A stretch of 64,000 bases of DNA from DASVFB01 sp963766345 (GCA_963766345.1 CAVXZL010000001.1:1-64000), one strand, 5' to 3'. Positions 7,925 to 16,551 are shown, counted from the first letter of the stretch. Notes: generated by a model not told the origin, from the sequence alone. Numbers and translations are program-made.

Positions 7925-8473
7925 TTAGCCGCTCTCGAGCGCATATCCGCTCGCGAGCATCGCGTCGGCCCGCTCGAAGAACGACTCGAAGGACGGGATG
8001 TCCCAGCCGAGCGAGTCGGCGAGGCGGACGATCATGCTGAAGAGCGCGCAGATGTGGATCGCGTCCACGAGCGCCTCGTCGGAGACGCCAGCCGCGCGCA
8101 CGGCGTCCGCATCGGCGCGGGTCACCTCATCCGGCTCGAGCGTCAGCTTCTCGAGGAAGCCGAGCGTCGCAGCGAGGCGCTTCGACACCGGCGCCGTTCG
8201 CCAGTCGCGCCGAACGGCTTCCCAGACCTCCTCGCCGAGCGCGTACGACGCGACCGCGCCGTGGGCGTTCGTTCAGAACACGCACTGGTTGAGCGACGAC
8301 ACGAACGCGGCGAACAGCTCCCGCTCGCCGTCGCTCCAGTCCGACGGCCCGCGCAACGCGAGCTCCAGCGCGTCCGAGTACGGCCGCCCGAAGAGCTCGG
8401 GCCGGTAATGGAGCGTCTTCAGCACACCGAGGGGCCTCGGCGCGGGAGCGGCATCGACGACGGCGAGCCTCAC
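7925..8473 (-). CDS. AhpD/carboxymuconolactone-decarboxylase-like selenoprotein (UGA at codon 67 read as Sec)
   Basis: Predicted peroxidase-type protein of 182 residues. Codons run without frameshift across an in-frame TGA at 8273-8275 (complement). The context reads N-Q-C64-V-F-U67-T-N-A-H71, exactly the AhpD active-site pattern C-x2-C-x3-H with Sec for the second Cys. Downstream sequence (AHGAVASYALGEEVW, then helices to residue 182) continues the family fold. A hairpin with loop GGUC starts 11 bases after the UGA, matching a bacterial SECIS. GTG 8473 overlaps the upstream stop as GTGA. It would be miscalled as two fragments, the second starting at 8188. It lies in an operon with mutY, suggesting an oxidative-stress role (inference). 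Confidence 0.82.
8245..8275 (-). promoter_or_regulatory. Putative bacterial SECIS element of the AhpD-like gene
   Basis: UGA is at 8275-8273. After a 10-base spacer comes a 7-bp stem (ACGGCGC with GCGUCGU, one G-U pair) closed by the tetraloop GGUC at 8255-8252. The loop begins 18 bases after the UGA. GGU at the loop and this spacing fit known SelB-binding bSECIS hairpins. Confidence 0.75.
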
Positions 8474-8712
8474 AGTGCCCCCAGCCCCGCTTCGAGCCGA
8501 ACCAGTCCCGCCGCGACCGCCGTCGAGACCGTGTGCTCGAAGATCTGATCCTCGGAGAAGCCCGCGTCCTTCAGGGACTGCACGTCGGCGTCCGTGACGC
8601 GGTACGCGTGGAGGCGTACCTTCTCGAGATACGACGCGAGCTCCGGCGGCGCCGGCCGCTCGGGGCGCGCGGCGCGCCGCAGCTCCTCGATGAGCGGGTC
8701 GTAACGCGTCAC
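8470..8712 (-). CDS. Small helical protein paired with the AhpD-like selenoprotein
   Basis: 80 residues with no signal peptide or membrane segment. The second half (VTDADVQSLKDAGFSEDQIF then an alanine-rich helix) resembles the C-terminal helical part of carboxymuconolactone-decarboxylase proteins. It lacks the CxxC/H active site. It is coupled on both sides by GTGA overlaps: mutY stop with its start, and its stop with the selenoprotein start. It may be a partner or subunit of the selenoprotein (inference from context). Confidence 0.7.
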   Translation of the reverse strand: MTRYDPLIEELRRAARPERPAPPELASYLEKVRLHAYRVTDADVQSLKDAGFSEDQIFEHTVSTAVAAGLVRLEAGLGAL

Positions 8713-9416
8713 GCGGGCACCGTGACGCTCTCACCCTCGACGCGCACGAGACCGTCGCGCGCGAGCGCGGCGATCGCCTCCGCGTCGTCCGAAGACCCTC
8801 CGGCGAGGACCGCGCGCAACGCGTGCGCCCGCCGCTGCCGAAACGAGCCCTCGAACGGCGACTGCTTGCGGAGCGGCTCGTAGCGGCGACCGACGGACGG
8901 ACACCGCTCTGCCAACGGGCACACGCCGCAGCGAGGCACGCGTGCGAGGCAAACGGTCGCTCCGAGATCCATCAGCGCGTGTGCGTTGCCGGCGGCGAAC
9001 GTGTGGCCCGTGCGTTCCTCGACGCGGCGCACGTTCGTGTCGCGCGGAAGCTCGTCGTCGCCGAACGCGAAGTTGCGCACGGCCGCAGCCGTGTACTCGC
9101 CGACGCCGGGCAGGCTCGCAAGGTCATCCGGCCAGCCGCCGGCGGCGACGGCTCGCGCCGCTCGCTGGAGGTTCAGCGCCCGACGGTTGTAACCGAGCCC
9201 CTGCCACTCGCACAGGACGTCTGCCGTCTCGGCAGCGGCGAGAGCCTCGATCGTCGGCCAGCGCTCGAGCCAGCGCAGGTATCGCGGCACGACGCGTGCC
9301 ACCTGCGTCTGTTGCAGCATCACCTCGCTCACCAGGATCGAGTACGGATCACGGGTCCTGCGCCACGGCAGATCTCGCCCGTTTTCGCTGAACCAGTCCG
9401 AAAGCAGCTCGTCCAC
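8709..9416 (-). CDS. mutY: A/G-specific adenine DNA glycosylase MutY, short form
   Basis: Removes adenine mispaired with 8-oxoguanine. The helix-hairpin-helix glycosylase core is complete: LPWRRTRDPYSILVSEVMLQ with catalytic Glu, the HhH LPGVGEYTAAAV, and the [4Fe-4S] ligand set C-x6-C-x2-C-x5-C near residues 183-199. At 235 residues it lacks most of the NUDIX-like C-terminal domain that recognises 8-oxoG in longer MutY proteins. GTG 9416 is chosen because the family begins a few residues before WFSENGRDLPW; an upstream extension to 9551 is low-complexity. First gene of the operon with the selenoprotein. Confidence 0.9.
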   Translation of the reverse strand: MDELLSDWFSENGRDLPWRRTRDPYSILVSEVMLQQTQVARVVPRYLRWLERWPTIEALAAAETADVLCEWQGLGYNRRALNLQRAARAVAAGGWPDDLASLPGVGEYTAAAVRNFAFGDDELPRDTNVRRVEERTGHTFAAGNAHALMDLGATVCLARVPRCGVCPLAERCPSVGRRYEPLRKQSPFEGSFRQRRAHALRAVLAGGSSDDAEAIAALARDGLVRVEGESVTVPA

Positions 9417-9553
9417 AGGATCGAGCCTACTTCGGCGCCCGGTCGCACACGACGGCTTCTTGCCCGACGCGTTAGCTTTCGGATCTCTACCCGGTCGAGG
9501 CGGCGGTGTGGGAATCCGCCTGATCGCCATCGCCGGGGGAAAGGGGTTCACGG

Positions 9554-10267
9554 GTGTCCGCGGATCAGAAGAGGGCGCGCTGGTTCGGCGTGCTCTACCT
9601 CATCACGTTCGCCACGTCGATCCCGGCGCTGGTGCTGTACGAGCCTGCGCTGCGTCATCCGGTGGGCTTCGTGGCAGGCGGGGGGACCGTCAACAAGATC
9701 TACCTGGGCGCGCTGCTGGAGCTGCTGCTGATCGTCGCGAACATCGGCACCGCTGTCGTGATCGTCCCCATCATGAGGCGGCAGTTCGAGGAGCTGTCGA
9801 TCGGTTACGTGACGGCGAGGATCGTCGAGTGCACGTTCATTCTCGTCGGCATCGTCTGCATGCTGGGGATCGCCACCTTGCAGCAAGAGGCTGCGGGCGC
9901 GTCCGAAGGGACGGTTGCGTACACCCTCGCCGCGCTCAAGGACTGGACGTTCCTGCTCGGGCCCGGCTGGGTCGTCGGCTTGGGGAACGGGTTGATCCTC
10001 GGATACATGATGTACCGGTCACGGCTCGTGCCCAGAGCGGCGACGTGGCTCGGGCTCGTCGGTGGGCCGCTGATCATCATCTCCGGGACGGTCGTGATGT
10101 TCGGAGGAGATCACGGGGCGGGCTCCTTCCAGGGCCTCGCGACGATCCCGGAGGGCCTGTGGGAGCTTTTCCTCGGCGTCTACTGCACGATCTGGGGTTT
10201 CAGGCGCGATGCCCCGATCCTTTCCGGGGCCGCAGGGAAGGAGCGTGCCGGCCGGGGCCGAAAGTAG
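9554..10267 (+). CDS. DUF4386-like integral membrane protein
   Basis: 237 residues with about six hydrophobic segments: WFGVLYLITFATSIPALVLY near 10-29, LGALLELLLIVANIGTAVVI near 50-69, and others to residue 220. The pattern resembles DUF4386 proteins, which have no assigned function. GTG 9554 is preceded by GGGGAAAGGGG, a clear ribosome-binding site. The C-terminus is basic. The downstream cell-wall hydrolase start overlaps its 3' end. Confidence 0.75.
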   Translation: MSADQKRARWFGVLYLITFATSIPALVLYEPALRHPVGFVAGGGTVNKIYLGALLELLLIVANIGTAVVIVPIMRRQFEELSIGYVTARIVECTFILVGIVCMLGIATLQQEAAGASEGTVAYTLAALKDWTFLLGPGWVVGLGNGLILGYMMYRSRLVPRAATWLGLVGGPLIIISGTVVMFGGDHGAGSFQGLATIPEGLWELFLGVYCTIWGFRRDAPILSGAAGKERAGRGRK

Positions 10268-11366
10268 TTCGGCCTTGAGGTTACGCGTGTTTTTCGTCGT
10301 AGGGGTCGCGGCGATGGTGTTCGCATCGCCGGCCGGCGCCTACGTGAATGCCCAGCACGCCGGGCTTCAGGTGGCGCTGCGCGCGCTCGGTCTCTACCAC
10401 GGGCCGATCGACGGCCTCGTCGGGCCGCAGACGGTTGCCGCCGTACGCGCTGCGCAGCAGCGCGCGCACCTGCGCGTGACCGGTCTTGCGGACAAGCGCA
10501 CGCGCTGGTCGCTCGGGCCGCTCGGCCGCCCGCTCTTCGGCTCGCGGGTGATGCGGCCCGGGCTGTTCGGCTACGACGTCTCTGTCCTGCAGTTCCTCCT
10601 CACGCGGCGCGGCATGTACGACGGCCCGCTCGACGGCTACCTGAGCACCGCGACCGACAAGGCTCTTCGTCGCTACCAGCGACAGGTCCATCTCGTCTCG
10701 GACGGCGTCGTCGGGCCGAAGACCGTGGCCGCGCTCGTTCTCCAGAACCGGCTGCCCGTGCGGCCGCAGCGCGTTTCCGTCTCGCTTTCGGCCTCGCGCA
10801 CGTACGTCGTCAAGCCCGGCGACTCGCTCACCGCGATCGCGCAGCGCTTCCACGTGTCGTTGCGGACGCTCGCGCGTGCGAACCGCCTGAGCTCGAGACA
10901 CGTCCTGCTGATCGGCACGAAGCTGCGGATCCCCGGCTACACGCTCGCCTCTTCGACGTCGTCCGCGCTCGCCGCAACGCCGACCGAGGTGCGCGAGCGA
11001 CTCGACTACTGGGCGGGTCACTACGGCATCTCGCCGCACCTGCTGCGCGCGCTCGCGTGGATGGAGTCGGGCTACCAGCCGAACGTCGTCTCGAAGGCCG
11101 GCGCGCGCGGGGTGCTGCAGACGCTGCCGGTCACGCGTGACTTCGTCGAGGAAGTTCTGGTCGGCCACTCGCTGCCCAAGAGCCTCGACGGCGATATCGA
11201 GACCGGCGTCCTGTACCTGCGGCATCTCCTCGGAAACTTCAACGGCAGGGAGCGGCTCGCGCTGGCTGCGTGGTATCAGGGCGAGAAGGCTGTGCGCGAG
11301 CACGGCATCTTCAAGGTGACGAAGCCGTTCGTCTCGGGCGTGCTCGCGCTCAAGGCGCGGATGTAG
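10209..11366 (+). CDS. Secreted peptidoglycan-binding, LysM and lytic-transglycosylase-like protein
   Basis: A signal peptide (FFVVGVAAMVFASPAGA) precedes two PG_binding_1 domains (about residues 50-105 and 120-178; GLYHGPIDGLVGPQTVAAVR and the MYDGPLDGYLSTATDKALRR copy). A LysM domain follows (YVVKPGDSLTAIAQRF, about 197-240) and then an SLT-like domain with catalytic-type Glu in LAWMESGYQ (about 280). It likely remodels peptidoglycan outside the membrane. The start is uncertain: ATG 10209 overlaps the previous gene by 59 bases, while GTG 10245 or TTG 10275 would give a shorter signal peptide. The 3' end overlaps a convergent methyltransferase gene. Confidence 0.85.
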   Translation: MPRSFPGPQGRSVPAGAESSSALRLRVFFVVGVAAMVFASPAGAYVNAQHAGLQVALRALGLYHGPIDGLVGPQTVAAVRAAQQRAHLRVTGLADKRTRWSLGPLGRPLFGSRVMRPGLFGYDVSVLQFLLTRRGMYDGPLDGYLSTATDKALRRYQRQVHLVSDGVVGPKTVAALVLQNRLPVRPQRVSVSLSASRTYVVKPGDSLTAIAQRFHVSLRTLARANRLSSRHVLLIGTKLRIPGYTLASSTSSALAATPTEVRERLDYWAGHYGISPHLLRALAWMESGYQPNVVSKAGARGVLQTLPVTRDFVEEVLVGHSLPKSLDGDIETGVLYLRHLLGNFNGRERLALAAWYQGEKAVREHGIFKVTKPFVSGVLALKARM

Positions 11367-12744
11367 CCGGAAGCTCGAAGGCTCCCAGCTCGAGCAGTTC
11401 CCGGCAAGCCGCGACCGCCGCATCGTTGGGCCTGAGCTCGCGCAACGGACGCCCGTCGAGCTTTTTGAGCAGCGCGGCGACGCCAAGCGGTACGTCGAGC
11501 TGCGACCAGATCCCTTCCTCGAGCGTGACACGTGCGCTCCGCGACCGCTTCTTCACGCGCAGCGTCTCGACCGGCTCGAGCTTCGCGTCGAGCATGTCGT
11601 ACCCGTTGAGCGCCGCCCGTGCGGCGAACGCGCGCCTGATCTGAGCGTCCGCGGGATCGAGCTGTTCCTCGTCGACCTCGTCGATGCGCGACGTGTTGTT
11701 CCCGTCGCGGCGGTGGAGCAGGATCGCGCCCTCCGTCACGACACCCGCGTCGAGATCCTTGAGGTATGCGACCCACCGCCCGACGGCGTCGCGGTGTGCG
11801 GCATCGTCGTTCGCGAGGTGCGCATTCCAGCGCTCCGCGTGCTCGCGTGGCGACGCCTCGTCCACGGGCAGGATCCACGCGTCGCAGCCGATGCCCTGCA
11901 CCCAGTCCCAGGCGCGCTCGTCAGGAGCGTCGGCATTGCCTCCGAGCCAGCTCGCGAGGATCGTCGCGAAGCCGCCGTCCGCGAGGTGCTCGGCCGTCTC
12001 GCGAACGACCTGCGCCGACAGCTCGTCCCCCTCGAGCCAGCCGTCGCGATACGTCCAGCGCCGCTCGGGCGAGACGACGAACGGCGGGTTGCAGACGATC
12101 AGGTCGAAGCGCTCGCCGGCCACCGGCTCGAAGAGGCTGCCGCGTCGAGTCTCGACGTTATCGATGCCGCTGAGCGCGGCGTTGAGCTCGGTGAAGGCCA
12201 GCGCGCGCGGGTTGACGTCGGTGGCGACGACGTGCTCGCTGTGGCCTGCTGCGAGGAGCGCCTGGACGCCGTTACCGGTGCCGACGTCGAGCGCCCGCGC
12301 CACCCACGGGCGCGGTGTGAGCAGGTCGCAGAGCCGAGCGGTCGGCGAGTAGGTGGAGACGTAGTCGGGCGGGTCGCTCGTCGGGTCGGTCGACAGCCGG
12401 TCGGACGCGAGCAGGATCGGCCCGACAGGCGCGATGCGTGCAAGCGGCTCGACGGTGTCCTCGTCGATGCGTGCGAGCTTCGTGCGCTCGAGGGCCTTGA
12501 CAGCCGGTCCCCCGAGCGCCCGCTCGGCCTCTTGTCGCGCGACGGGCCGCTCGAGGAAGAAGAGGCGGATCGCCGCCGCGACGGCGGTCTCCGGCAAACG
12601 CCGCTCGTGCGCCTCCGCGTCGTCGATCGCAGTCGACCACGAGTCCTCTCCGAGCAGGCGCTCGATCGCGCTCTCGTCATAGGAGACGCGGCGCAACGCG
12701 GCGCCGACGATCCCCGCAGCAGCCGTATCGACTGTCGTAGACAC
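11350..12744 (-). CDS. Class I SAM-dependent methyltransferase with N-terminal winged-helix-like region
   Basis: 464 residues. The N-terminal 125 residues are helical and likely substrate-recognising. The Rossmann methyltransferase core starts with motif I ALDVGTGNGVQALLAAGH (about 150) and includes NPPF (CNPPFVVSPERRW, about 219-231), the signature of N-methylation of amino groups by HemK-, RsmC- and TrmN-like enzymes. The C-terminal 180 residues are an extension seen in actinobacterial relatives. The exact substrate (rRNA, tRNA or protein) cannot be assigned. Confidence 0.82.
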   Translation of the reverse strand: MSTTVDTAAAGIVGAALRRVSYDESAIERLLGEDSWSTAIDDAEAHERRLPETAVAAAIRLFFLERPVARQEAERALGGPAVKALERTKLARIDEDTVEPLARIAPVGPILLASDRLSTDPTSDPPDYVSTYSPTARLCDLLTPRPWVARALDVGTGNGVQALLAAGHSEHVVATDVNPRALAFTELNAALSGIDNVETRRGSLFEPVAGERFDLIVCNPPFVVSPERRWTYRDGWLEGDELSAQVVRETAEHLADGGFATILASWLGGNADAPDERAWDWVQGIGCDAWILPVDEASPREHAERWNAHLANDDAAHRDAVGRWVAYLKDLDAGVVTEGAILLHRRDGNNTSRIDEVDEEQLDPADAQIRRAFAARAALNGYDMLDAKLEPVETLRVKKRSRSARVTLEEGIWSQLDVPLGVAALLKKLDGRPLRELRPNDAAVAACRELLELGAFELPATSAP

Positions 12745-12833
12745 AGCGCAACTCTAGGAGGGGACGGGCGCCGCCCGCTTCGGCGCCCGTCTGTGTGAGG
12801 GTCTGCTCTCTTCGCAACAACCTTTCAGCCTCG

Positions 12834-12851
12834 CCTAAGCGGAGGCTAAGA
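12834..12851. promoter_or_regulatory. Candidate response-regulator box: TAAG direct repeat with 11-base period
   Basis: CCTAAG at 12834-12839 and CTAAGA at 12846-12851 place TAAG cores exactly 11 bases apart. It lies upstream of the 12744 methyltransferase and downstream of the exported protein. A near copy stands at 13586-13603. The period is that of OmpR/PhoB-family half-sites. Confidence 0.35.
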
Positions 12852-12868
12852 AGAGTGCTGCGTGCCTG

Positions 12869-13564
12869 TTAAGCGGGCCTTCCCGCTGGCGGCGGTCCGA
12901 AGAACGCTCCGCCGCGGAAGCCGTGGTGATCCCCGTCGTGCTCGCCGAACGGCGGCGCCGGGAATCGGCCGTTGACGAAGTCCGTGATGCGCTGCTTCAG
13001 ATCCGAGAGCATCTGGTCCGCCTGGGCCTGCGTGAGCCGGCCGGCCTTGACCGCTGCGTCGACGTTCGTCTTCGCCTCGTCGACGACCGCATTGACGAGG
13101 CCGTCGGCGGTCTTGCCGTGCGCCTTCGCGACGTCCGCGAGGCTCTTGCCGTTCTGGAGCTCGGTTCGGAGTTGAGCCTCGGTGATGCCGAGGTACTTCG
13201 CCGCCGCGTCGAGGCCGGCGCCGTGGTGATGGCCGAACCCGTCGCCGGGACCGCCGTGGCGGAACCCGCCGCCGAAGAGCGGCGCGTCTCCCGCCGCGAT
13301 GCGGGCCTTGAGCGCCTCGCCCTGGGCCTTCGTGATGCGGCCGTCCGCGACCGCAGCGTCGACCCGATTCTGGAGCGCCTTCGTCAGCGCGGCGCTCAGC
13401 TTCGCCGGCTCGATGCCGAGTTGCTTCGCGGCGTCGTTGATGACCGCCTGACGCTCCTCCTTCGGCGACGACAGCCTGCCGGCCGCGAATGCGCCGCCCG
13501 CTCCGACGAGGAGCAGCCCGGCCGCAACGCCGATGACGACCTTTCTCTTCGCGTTCATGTCCAT
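12869..13564 (-). CDS. Exported His/Gly-rich protein with duplicated helical repeat
   Basis: 231 residues. A signal peptide or membrane anchor spans residues 1-28 (VVIGVAAGLLLVGAGGAFAA). Two similar helical units follow, each with AAK-x-LGI early and VDAAV..GR-T-AQ late (about 40-92 and 118-188). They are separated by a Gly/His-rich loop and followed by a second His/Gly/Pro-rich tail, which might bind metal. No catalytic motif is seen. A TAAG direct-repeat box lies about 20 bases upstream of the start, suggesting two-component control. Confidence 0.75.
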   Translation of the reverse strand: MDMNAKRKVVIGVAAGLLLVGAGGAFAAGRLSSPKEERQAVINDAAKQLGIEPAKLSAALTKALQNRVDAAVADGRITKAQGEALKARIAAGDAPLFGGGFRHGGPGDGFGHHHGAGLDAAAKYLGITEAQLRTELQNGKSLADVAKAHGKTADGLVNAVVDEAKTNVDAAVKAGRLTQAQADQMLSDLKQRITDFVNGRFPAPPFGEHDGDHHGFRGGAFFGPPPAGRPA

Positions 13565-13585
13565 GCTCGAAGCGAATCAGATTCC

Positions 13586-13603
13586 CCTAAGAGCGGCATA
13601 AGA
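13586..13603. promoter_or_regulatory. Second TAAG direct-repeat box between the exported-protein gene and cysS
   Basis: CCTAAG at 13586-13591 and ATAAGA at 13598-13603 place TAAG cores 11 bases apart, as at 12834-12851. It sits between divergent starts (13564 and 13638), nearer to the exported-protein gene. Confidence 0.35.
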
Positions 13604-13637
13604 GGTTGCTGAGAGTCGCGGTCTAGACTCAGCGTCC

Positions 13638-14931
13638 ATGAATCGCGTCCGTCTCTACGACACGCTCACGCGCACCAAGCAGGAGCTCCCGGACGCGCCC
13701 GGTCCGATCCGCATGTACTTCTGCGGGCCGACGGTGTACGCGCGCGCGCACATCGGCAATGCGCGGCCGTTCGTGCTCGGCATGTTCCTCCGCCGCTGGC
13801 TCGTCGCGCGCGGCTACGACGCGACGCTCGTGCACAACATCACCGACATCAACGATAAGATCTACGACGCTGCGCCGGGCGCGAGCGCCGAGCTCGCCGC
13901 CCGAGCCTCGGAGTGGTACCTCGAGGACACCCGCGACTTCGGCCTCGGCATGCCCGACCACCAGCCGAAGGCGACCGAAGTGATCCCGCAGATGATCGCC
14001 GCGATCGAAGAGCTGATCGCGCGCGCGTACGCGTACGAGGTCGACGGCGACGTCTACTACCGCGTGGCGAAGTTCGACGAGTACGGGCGCCTCTCGGGGC
14101 AGCGGCCCGATCAGGTCGAAGACCAGGAGCCGAACTCGCGCAAGGAGGACCCGCGCGACTTCGCGCTCTGGAAGGCGAACAAGCCGGGAGAGGACACGTG
14201 GTGGGACTCACCGTGGGGCCGCGGTCGTCCCGGCTGGCACATCGAGTGCTCCGTGATGGCCGAGGAGTTGCTCGGGCCCGCGTTCGAGATCCACGGCGGC
14301 GGGCTGGACCTCGTGTTCCCACACCACGAGAACGAGATCGCGCAGTCGAACGCGCTCGGCCATCCGTTCGCGAAGGTCTGGATGCACAACGGCATGCTGC
14401 GGCCGGTCGGCCACGCGAAGATGTCCAAGTCCGAGGGCAACTTCGAGACGATCCGCGACGCGATCGATCGCTGGGGGCGCGAGACGCTGCTCGTCTTCTT
14501 CCTCACCGCTCACTGGTCGAAGCCGATCGACTACTCCGAGGAGACGCTGCGCGCCGCGCAGGCGAGGAAGGAGAGCCTGCGCGAGGTCTTCCGCAATCCC
14601 TCCGAGCCCGCGGCGGAGGGCGACTGGGAGCGGTTCGTCGAGGCGGTCGACGACGACTTCAACACGCCGGAGGCGCTCGCGATCATGCATTCCTGGCGCG
14701 ACCACGACCTGCTGCGCCGCGCGCTCGACGTCTTCGGCCTCGCATCGCTCGCCGAGGAGGAAGCGGCGCCGCCCGAGATCGTCGAGCTGGCGAGCGAAGA
14801 GGCAGGAGGCACGGGCGTCCGGAGACTTCGCCGAGGCCGACCGCCTGCGCGGCGAGATCGCCGGCCTCGGGTGGACGGTGCGGGACGTCGCCGACGGCTT
14901 CCAGCTCGTTCGCACGACACGTGCAGCGTGA
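13638..14931 (+). CDS. cysS: Cysteinyl-tRNA synthetase CysS, with one extra base near the 3' end
   Basis: Charges tRNA-Cys. The zinc-site cysteine FCGPTVYARAHIGNARP includes the HIGH-type motif, GWHIECS and the zinc-site HHENE follow, and AKMSKSEGN is the KMSKS loop (about residue 260). The frame is correct to about residue 387 (IVELASE) and then shifts. Removing one base around 14796-14799 restores the family C-terminus (DFAEADRLRGEIAGLGW). That frame ends at TGA 14929-14931, which overlaps the rlmB GTG. Without correction the call runs wrongly to 14957. Sequence error is the likeliest cause. Confidence 0.93.
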
Positions 14932-15625
14932 TCAGGTCTACGGACGCCGCCCGGTAAGGGAGGCGCTCCGCGGCAGGCGGCAGATCCTCGAGCTGTGGGC
15001 GAGCGAGCGCGCGCTCTCGGCCGAGCCGTGGCTGGGCGACGCGCCGCTCCGCGTGCAGGTGAAGCAGGAGCGCGCGTTGTCCGAGGCCGCGGGCACGCGC
15101 GACCACCAGGGTGTGCTCGCGTGGACGGAGCCGTACCGCTACGCCGATGCGTGGGAGCTAGCGGCCCAGGAGCGGCCGCTGCTCGTCTGCCTCGACCGCG
15201 TCACCGACCCGCGCAACCTCGGCGCCGTCTGCCGCGCGGCAGACGGCGCGGGGGCGACCGGCGTCGTCTTTCCATCGCATGGGTCGGCGGCGGTGACGCC
15301 CGCGGTCGCGAAGGCGTCGGCAGGCGCCATCGAGCACCTGCCGGTCGGTGTCGTCACGAACCTCGCGCGTTACCTGCAGGAGATCAAGCGCGACGACCTC
15401 TGGATCTACGCAGCGGCCGGCGACGCAGAGCAGACGCTGTGGCAGACGGACTTCACCGGCGGCACCGTCCTCGTCCTCGGCGCCGAGGGGAGGGGCCTGC
15501 GGCCGCTCGTGCGGCGCTCGTGCGACGCCGCGGTCTCGATCCCGCTCGCAGGTGGCGTGGAGTCGTTGAACGTGAGCGTGGCGGCGGCACTCCTGCTGTA
15601 CGAGGCACGCCGGCAGCGAGGTTAG
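14921..15625 (+). CDS. rlmB: 23S rRNA (guanosine 2'-O)-methyltransferase, RlmB/TrmH (SpoU) family
   Basis: SpoU-class 2'-O-ribose methyltransferase of 234 residues. The N-terminal substrate-binding domain begins QVYGRRPVREALRG. The knotted catalytic domain has motif 1 DRVTDPRNLGAVCRAADGAG, motif 2 LVLGAEGRGL and motif 3 IPLAGGVESLNVSVAAAL. GTG 14921 gives the family N-terminus and overlaps the corrected cysS stop by 11 bases. The cysS-rlmB pair is conserved in actinobacteria. Its stop interlocks with that of the convergent gene. Confidence 0.93.
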   Translation: MQRDQVYGRRPVREALRGRRQILELWASERALSAEPWLGDAPLRVQVKQERALSEAAGTRDHQGVLAWTEPYRYADAWELAAQERPLLVCLDRVTDPRNLGAVCRAADGAGATGVVFPSHGSAAVTPAVAKASAGAIEHLPVGVVTNLARYLQEIKRDDLWIYAAAGDAEQTLWQTDFTGGTVLVLGAEGRGLRPLVRRSCDAAVSIPLAGGVESLNVSVAAALLLYEARRQRG

Positions 15626-16551
15626 CCCGCGTACGGCGGCCCCGTCATGTACTTGAAACCGCTGTCGACGGCGAGCGTCACGATCACGTCGCCCGCTTCG
15701 AGCTGCTCCGCGAGCCTGAGCGCGCCGACGACATTCGCACCCGAGGACGTGCCGGCGAAGATGCCCTCCTCCGTCGAGAGCCGGCGCGTCATCTCGATCG
15801 CCTCCTCGTCGGCGATCGTCCAGACGTCGTCCACGGCGGACGCATCCCAGTGCGGAGGCACGCCGCCCGACCAGCCCTGCATCGCGAACGAGCCTCTCGT
15901 CTCGCCGCCGGTGATCGCCGGCGAGCCCGCGGGCTCGAGCGCGACGACGCGGACGTTGCCCTCGGCGTTCAGCGCCTGGGATACGCCGATCACCGAGCTC
16001 GCGGTCCCCACGCCCTGCACGAACGCGGCGACGCGTCCGCGTGTCTGCTGCCGGATCTCGCGCCCGAGCGAGTCGCGCATGCCCGCGATCGTGTACGGGT
16101 TGTTGAACTGATCCGTCGCGTAGTGCCCCGGCTGCGCGGCGAGCTCGGCGGCGCGAACGGTCATGAGCCGGATGTCCTCGGCCGTCACGCGCCCCTTCGC
16201 CTCGACGGCGGGAATGACGTCCAGCTCGGCGCCGAGCGCGCGCATGAGCTGGATCCGCTCGTCGCTGAAGCAGTCGGAGATGACGATCTTCACGCGGTAC
16301 CCCTTAGCGCGGCAGACGAGCGCGAGCGCAGGCCCGGTGCTGCCGCCCGTGTACTCGACGACGGTCGTATTCGGCCCGAGGAGCCCGTCTCGCTCGGCGC
16401 CCTCGACCATCGCGAGCGCCATGCGGTCCTTCATGGAGCCGCTCGGGTTCAGGTGCTCGAGCTTGACCCAGACCTCGACTCCGTTCGCCGGCGCGAGGCG
16501 GCGCAGCCGCACGAGGGGCGTGTTGCCGATCGCTTCGAGAACCGAGGACAT
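15622..16551 (-). CDS. PLP-dependent cysteine synthase-like enzyme (CysK/CysM family)
   Basis: Beta-replacement enzyme fold, likely making cysteine from an activated serine. The N-terminus has IGNTPLVRLRRL, the PLP lysine lies in NPSGSMKDR (about residue 41), the phosphate/substrate loop is TGGSTGPAL (about 69-77), and the C-terminal AGTSSGAN is present. About 309 residues is normal. The start is ATG 16551 or the GTG just before it. It is divergent from the NYN gene with only about 14 bases between starts. CysK, CysM or cystathionine beta-synthase-like activity cannot be separated from sequence alone. Confidence 0.88.
   Translation of the reverse strand: MSSVLEAIGNTPLVRLRRLAPANGVEVWVKLEHLNPSGSMKDRMALAMVEGAERDGLLGPNTTVVEYTGGSTGPALALVCRAKGYRVKIVISDCFSDERIQLMRALGAELDVIPAVEAKGRVTAEDIRLMTVRAAELAAQPGHYATDQFNNPYTIAGMRDSLGREIRQQTRGRVAAFVQGVGTASSVIGVSQALNAEGNVRVVALEPAGSPAITGGETRGSFAMQGWSGGVPPHWDASAVDDVWTIADEEAIEMTRRLSTEEGIFAGTSSGANVVGALRLAEQLEAGDVIVTLAVDSGFKYMTGPPYAG

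Noticed and set aside
7925..8473. Reading the AhpD-like locus as a pseudogene with a nonsense mutation
   Set aside because: The UGA falls exactly on the Cys-equivalent active-site residue, the rest of the frame is intact, and a SECIS-like hairpin follows. A second independent case is present at 63467.
12764..12790. Hairpin ACGGGCGCC/GGCGCCCGT as a terminator
   Set aside because: The stem is good, but no T-rich tract follows on either strand. I could not assign a role.
14932..14957. cysS running to 14957
   Set aside because: The tail after ELASE is out of frame and arginine-rich. The restored frame ends at 14931 and overlaps the rlmB start.
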